Source: TMED8 sp038125725
GTDB taxonomy: Bacteria; Pseudomonadota; Alphaproteobacteria; Rhodospirillales; Casp-alpha2
Direction of reading: 5' to 3'
DNA length: 25,390 nucleotides
Assembly (NCBI GenBank): GCA_038125725.1
Contig: JAYPEK010000053.1
Coordinates: forward strand, 1 to 25,390
Position numbers and translations under genes: made by a program
The notes under the pieces: model-generated
The model's database searches: none
Told to the model about the DNA's origin: nothing
Seen by the model: the letters and a program-made list of their open reading frames with translations, nothing else
Part shown: positions 22,281-25,390 of the stretch, piece after piece
Layout: each line of letters starts with the position of its first letter
Position numbering within the stretch: position 1 is the stretch's first letter

Positions 22281-23363
22281 ATGACGAGGGACCTTTCATT
22301 TGCTTTTCGCGCGTCGGTGGCCGCGGGCCTCGTGGCTGGGCTGACGCTCGGCATGGCCAATCCGCATGACGCCATGGCAAAAGACAAGTTCGTGGCGCTC
22401 GGCACCGGATCACCCAGCGGCACCTACGCGCCGGTGGGCGCCGGCATTTGCGACCTGGTCAATGACAACCGCCCGACCCACGGCGTGCGCTGCATCGCCT
22501 ACAATACCGGCGGTTCGGTTTATAACATCCAGGCGATCATGTCGGGCGAGCTGGAGATGGGCATCACCCGTTCCGACCTGGCGTTCCAGGCCTACAAGGG
22601 GATCAATGCCTTCAAGGCGATCGGCCCCAATCCGGATATTCGCGCCGTCACCACGTTGTACTCGATGCCGATCGCGGTGCTGGTGAAGAAGTCCGCCGAC
22701 ATCAACAGCTTCGAGGAACTGGAAGGCAAGCGCATCAACATCGGCAACAAGGGTTCCGGCAAGCGCTCCGTCTCCGAATTGATCCTCGACGTCATGGGCT
22801 GGCAGAAGGGCGACTTCAGCGCCGTGCTGGAACTCAACACCAAGCAGATGGGCAAGGCCTTCTGCGACGACAATGTCGACATCCTGATCGAAGGGCTGGG
22901 CAACCCGTCCAAGTTCTACGAGGAAATGGTGCGCGACTGCGGCGGCAAGTTCCTGGCCGTGCCGCCGGAGGTGGTGGGCAAAATCAAGAAACAGTTCCCC
23001 TACTTCGCCGCCCTCGACATTCCGGGCGGAATCTACTCGGAAACCCCCGATAACGTCGGCACCTTCGGCTTCAAGGCGACCCTGGTGACCAAACGCGAAG
23101 TCCACCCGGACACCGTCTACGACGTCACCGCCGCCATGTTCGATGCCTTCGAAAAGTTCCAGGACAAGCACCCATCGCTGAAGCTGTCGTCGCCGAAGCC
23201 GATGGTGCAGAACGGCATCTTCATCCCGTTCCACCCTGGCGCCGAACGCTACCTGCGTGAAAAAGGCTATCTGACGCCTGATCCGCCGGCCGCCAAGCCG
23301 GAAACGGTGGCGATGGACAAAAAAGACGAAAAAGCCGAAACGAAAGGCGCCGAGAAAAAGTGA
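22281..23363 (+). CDS. TAXI-family TRAP transporter solute-binding protein
   Basis: A 360-residue periplasmic binding protein. The signal peptide covers about residues 1-33 (hydrophobic SVAAGLVAGLTLGMA, likely cut after AMA). The mature protein begins with the TAXI hallmark ALGTGSPSGTYAPVGAGICD and shows YNTGGSVYNIQAIMSGELEM, GITRSDLAFQAYKG, GKRINIGNKGSGKRSVSELI and DNVDILIEGLGNPS. TAXI proteins capture organic acids or amino acids such as glutamate and pass them to a DctQM-type membrane permease. No permease gene is present in the window. The last 25 residues are a charged lysine/glutamate tail (DKKDEKAETKGAEKK), unusual for a binding protein. Its stop codon overlaps the start of the TPR-secretin gene (GTGA), so the two are translationally coupled. 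Confidence 0.9.
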   Translation: MTRDLSFAFRASVAAGLVAGLTLGMANPHDAMAKDKFVALGTGSPSGTYAPVGAGICDLVNDNRPTHGVRCIAYNTGGSVYNIQAIMSGELEMGITRSDLAFQAYKGINAFKAIGPNPDIRAVTTLYSMPIAVLVKKSADINSFEELEGKRINIGNKGSGKRSVSELILDVMGWQKGDFSAVLELNTKQMGKAFCDDNVDILIEGLGNPSKFYEEMVRDCGGKFLAVPPEVVGKIKKQFPYFAALDIPGGIYSETPDNVGTFGFKATLVTKREVHPDTVYDVTAAMFDAFEKFQDKHPSLKLSSPKPMVQNGIFIPFHPGAERYLREKGYLTPDPPAAKPETVAMDKKDEKAETKGAEKK

Positions 23364-25300
23364 GCGAAGTCCCACGAATGTCGCTGTTTTCGCGCGTCCG
23401 CCGTCAGGCACGGCTGGGTGCCTCGGTGCTGGCGCTCGGGCTGCTGGCAGCCGGCTGCCAGACAGACGGCATGTTCGGCGCGCAGCCGCCACAAACAGTC
23501 AGCACCATCCGCGACATCCCGGCGGACAAGATCAACACCGATTCCAGGCGTTATGCCGCGCTTGCCATCGATGCGCTGAAGAAAGATGACCTGGATGGTG
23601 CCTCCAGCTACATCAACAACGCGCTCAGGCTGGAAATCAACAATTCGTACCTGCAGTTCCTGAACGGTTATGTCTACCACCAACAGGTAACCAACGGCGA
23701 TGTGACCAAGGTCGAAATGGCCAAGCAAGGCTACGAATTGGCGATCCAGTTCGATGCCTCCAACTGGCTGGCGCGATATCATCTGGGCCTGCTCTCCCTC
23801 GACCAGCGCAACTACGTCGAGGCGCAAAAGCATTTCGCCGAGGCGATGCACTACAACTCGGATGATCCGGGCCTGCTCTACAACCTGGCGGTCTCTTCCT
23901 ATTACGCCCAGGATCCGGTCACCGCCGACGGCGCGCTTCGCCGCCTGCGCTCGCTGCCCGGCTACGGCAAGGACCCGCGTGTGCTACGCGCGTCATCCAT
24001 GGTCTTGGCGTCGCTCAACAAGCCAGGCGAAGCCAAGCGTTTCTTCGATCTCTACAAGGACGCGCCCGGCGCCAAGTCCGAATTCGTCGGCCGCCGGCTG
24101 CGCGACTGGCACGAATTCCACGAAGGCTTCGGTAAGCGCACCCCGGCGCAGATGGTGCAAGTGGCGCCGCTCGGTGATCCGAACCAGATGGGCGGCGGCA
24201 TGGGCCAGCCGGCCGACGCCGCGGGCGGCCAGAACTTCGGCGAACAACAGGCGCAGGACCAGCAACCCGGCTTCGGCCAGGACCAGGCGCAGCAAGAACA
24301 GGAACAGGAACCACAGCCGATCGACGAGAATGGCATGGTCATCGTCGACGTGGTGATCATCCGGACCGAGGAGAACTATACGACGTCGAAAGGCGTCAAC
24401 CTGCTGAACGGCCTGCAGTTGCAGTTCGGCTCGACCAGCGCCAGCACCGCCGGCATCGCCGCCTATATTCGTACCGGCATTGATTCCTCGCGCACCCAGA
24501 TTACCCGGGCGCTGAACATCCCGGCGATTACCTATTCGCTCAATATCGCCAACTCGAACACCACCCGGAACGAGATTCTGGCGCGCCCGACGCTGGTGGC
24601 ACTCAATGGCCAGCCGTCCGAGTTCTTCTCCGGCGTCGAGATTAACGCCGCCGCGGTTGGTGGCTCCAACTCCGACGGCGCTACGGTGCAGATCGAAAAG
24701 GAGATCGGCGTCAAGCTGACCGTCACCCCGGAACTGCTCGAAGACGGCCGGGTGAAGCTGGCGGTGACGGCGGAACGCACCTTCCTGACCACGCCGAACA
24801 CCTCTTCAGTCACATTCACGCTGCGTATCGACACGTCGAAAACCAACGTCAACGCCAACGTCGCCATGAACTACGGCGAGACGCTGATCTTGAGCGGCCT
24901 TTCGGAAAAAGAAACCGAGCGCAAGCGCGACGGCGTTCCCGGCCTGCAGGACGTGCCCGGCGTGCAGTACCTGTTCTCCAACCGCACCACCACCGACTTC
25001 CAGAAATCGGTGCTGATCCTTCTTACCCCACGCCCGACACAGTACATTTTCCAATCGGAACGGAGCCGCAAGAAGGGCACCCAGCGGCTGTCGCGTGACG
25101 AACGCGTGTTGAGTGAACTGCAGGCGCGTTATTCCGATTGGTTCCGGCCCTATCCCAACTGGGCGTCGGTTTTCCATCACATGCAGGCGAACAAGCTCTA
25201 CCGCGAGTTCCGCACCGGCGACGTGGCGCTGGAGAAATGGGAAAACCTGGAAACCCGCCGCAACCGCCTGAACCAGGCGCTCGACTTCCTGTTCTTCTGA
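23360..25300 (+). CDS. Lipoprotein fusing TPR-like repeats to a type II/III secretin pore domain
   Basis: From the GTG at 23360, which overlaps the upstream stop, this is a 646-residue protein. A lipoprotein signal ends in LALGLLAAGCQTDG with C33 as the lipid site. Residues 55-250 hold about five TPR-like helix pairs (AALAIDALKKDDLDGASSYI, WLARYHLGLLSLDQRNYVEA, LLYNLAVSSYYAQDPVTAD). A glutamine/glycine-rich linker spans about 270-320. The secretin domain (about 325-560) is recognised by QIEKEIGVKLTVTPELLEDG, NYGETLILSGLSEKETERKR, VPGLQDVPGVQYLFSNRTT and SVLILLTPRP. A tail of about 85 residues follows. Secretins form outer-membrane rings for type II/III secretion, type IV pili or phage. The usual N0/N1 periplasmic domains are absent; the TPRs take their place. 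An ATG at 23378 is an alternative start but has no ribosome site. No other secretion genes are visible. Confidence 0.85.
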   Translation: MSEVPRMSLFSRVRRQARLGASVLALGLLAAGCQTDGMFGAQPPQTVSTIRDIPADKINTDSRRYAALAIDALKKDDLDGASSYINNALRLEINNSYLQFLNGYVYHQQVTNGDVTKVEMAKQGYELAIQFDASNWLARYHLGLLSLDQRNYVEAQKHFAEAMHYNSDDPGLLYNLAVSSYYAQDPVTADGALRRLRSLPGYGKDPRVLRASSMVLASLNKPGEAKRFFDLYKDAPGAKSEFVGRRLRDWHEFHEGFGKRTPAQMVQVAPLGDPNQMGGGMGQPADAAGGQNFGEQQAQDQQPGFGQDQAQQEQEQEPQPIDENGMVIVDVVIIRTEENYTTSKGVNLLNGLQLQFGSTSASTAGIAAYIRTGIDSSRTQITRALNIPAITYSLNIANSNTTRNEILARPTLVALNGQPSEFFSGVEINAAAVGGSNSDGATVQIEKEIGVKLTVTPELLEDGRVKLAVTAERTFLTTPNTSSVTFTLRIDTSKTNVNANVAMNYGETLILSGLSEKETERKRDGVPGLQDVPGVQYLFSNRTTTDFQKSVLILLTPRPTQYIFQSERSRKKGTQRLSRDERVLSELQARYSDWFRPYPNWASVFHHMQANKLYREFRTGDVALEKWENLETRRNRLNQALDFLFF

Positions 25301-25338
25301 TCGGGATCGCGGCTCGACGGCACCGAAGCCGTTCGAAA

Positions 25339-25390
25339 TGGCGCACCCGACAGGATTCGAACCTGTGACCTCTGCCTTCGGAGGGCAGCG
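25339..25390 (-). tRNA. tRNA-Arg (anticodon CCG), 3' part; 5' end beyond the window
   Basis: The reverse complement ends in an encoded CCA (25339-25341). It shows a T-arm ACAGG-TTCGAAT-CCTGT and an anticodon arm CTGCC-CTCCGAA-GGCAG whose loop places CCG at 34-36 (25379-25381), reading the arginine codon CGG. Fifty-two of about 77 bases are inside the window. It lies 38 bases from the secretin stop and is transcribed toward it. Confidence 0.95.

Noticed and set aside
1..25390. Mobile elements, CRISPR arrays, prophage genes or long direct repeats
   Set aside because: None was seen on reading both strands. The tRNA at the right edge is a common integration target, but no integrase or repeated tRNA end is in the window.

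Overview
The window is high-GC DNA from what looks like a free-living alphaproteobacterium, probably of the Rhodospirillales type. This rests on the overall gene style, a soluble Aer-like PAS/chemoreceptor pair, a rpmI-rplT-pheS-pheT cluster without infC, a four-gene pyruvate:ferredoxin oxidoreductase operon, and a TAXI-TRAP binding protein. I see no insertion sequence, prophage, CRISPR array or origin. Genes are densely packed, and no gene-free stretch exceeds about 270 bp.

Layout, left to right. (1) 1-4572: a partial serine-glyoxylate-type aminotransferase (minus strand) is divergent from a large FAD/Fe-S D-2-hydroxyacid dehydrogenase and a GntR/FCD regulator (plus strand). This is a likely small 2-hydroxyacid/glyoxylate module with an operator-like palindrome in the shared promoter region. 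(2) 4573-9231: a signalling island. It has a CRP-like site and a 32-codon small ORF upstream of a six-helix membrane class III nucleotide cyclase. On the other strand are an Aer-type PAS protein, a cytoplasmic chemoreceptor broken by a one-base frameshift, and a tandem HD/HD-GYP protein. (3) 9411-13583 (minus strand): translation genes rpmI, rplT, pheS, pheT. (4) 13847-18359 (plus strand): porG-porA-porB plus a GltD-like/ferredoxin fusion, preceded by a near-consensus FNR/FixK box placed as in a class II promoter. Together they would interconvert 2-oxoacid (probably pyruvate), CO2, acyl-CoA and reduced ferredoxin, with a built-in route to NAD(P)H. (5) 18356-20999: an uncharacterised His-rich protein (minus), a secreted FGE/SUMF1-fold protein (plus) and a secreted HtrA-like PDZ protease (minus). 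(6) 21106-25300 (plus strand): an ACC-deaminase/D-cysteine-desulfhydrase-family PLP enzyme, then a TAXI binding protein whose stop overlaps the start of a lipoprotein that fuses TPR-like repeats to a secretin pore domain. (7) The 3' part of a tRNA-Arg(CCG) gene ends the window on the minus strand.

The strongest leads are the paired regulatory sites (CRP box before the cyclase, FNR box before the por operon), both with near-ideal activator-to-minus-10 spacing. Next come the frameshifted chemoreceptor, the TAXI/TPR-secretin gene pair without a permease or secretion partners, and the NAD(P)H-linked oxidoreductase fusion. All functional calls come from reading the translations; no database search was run.
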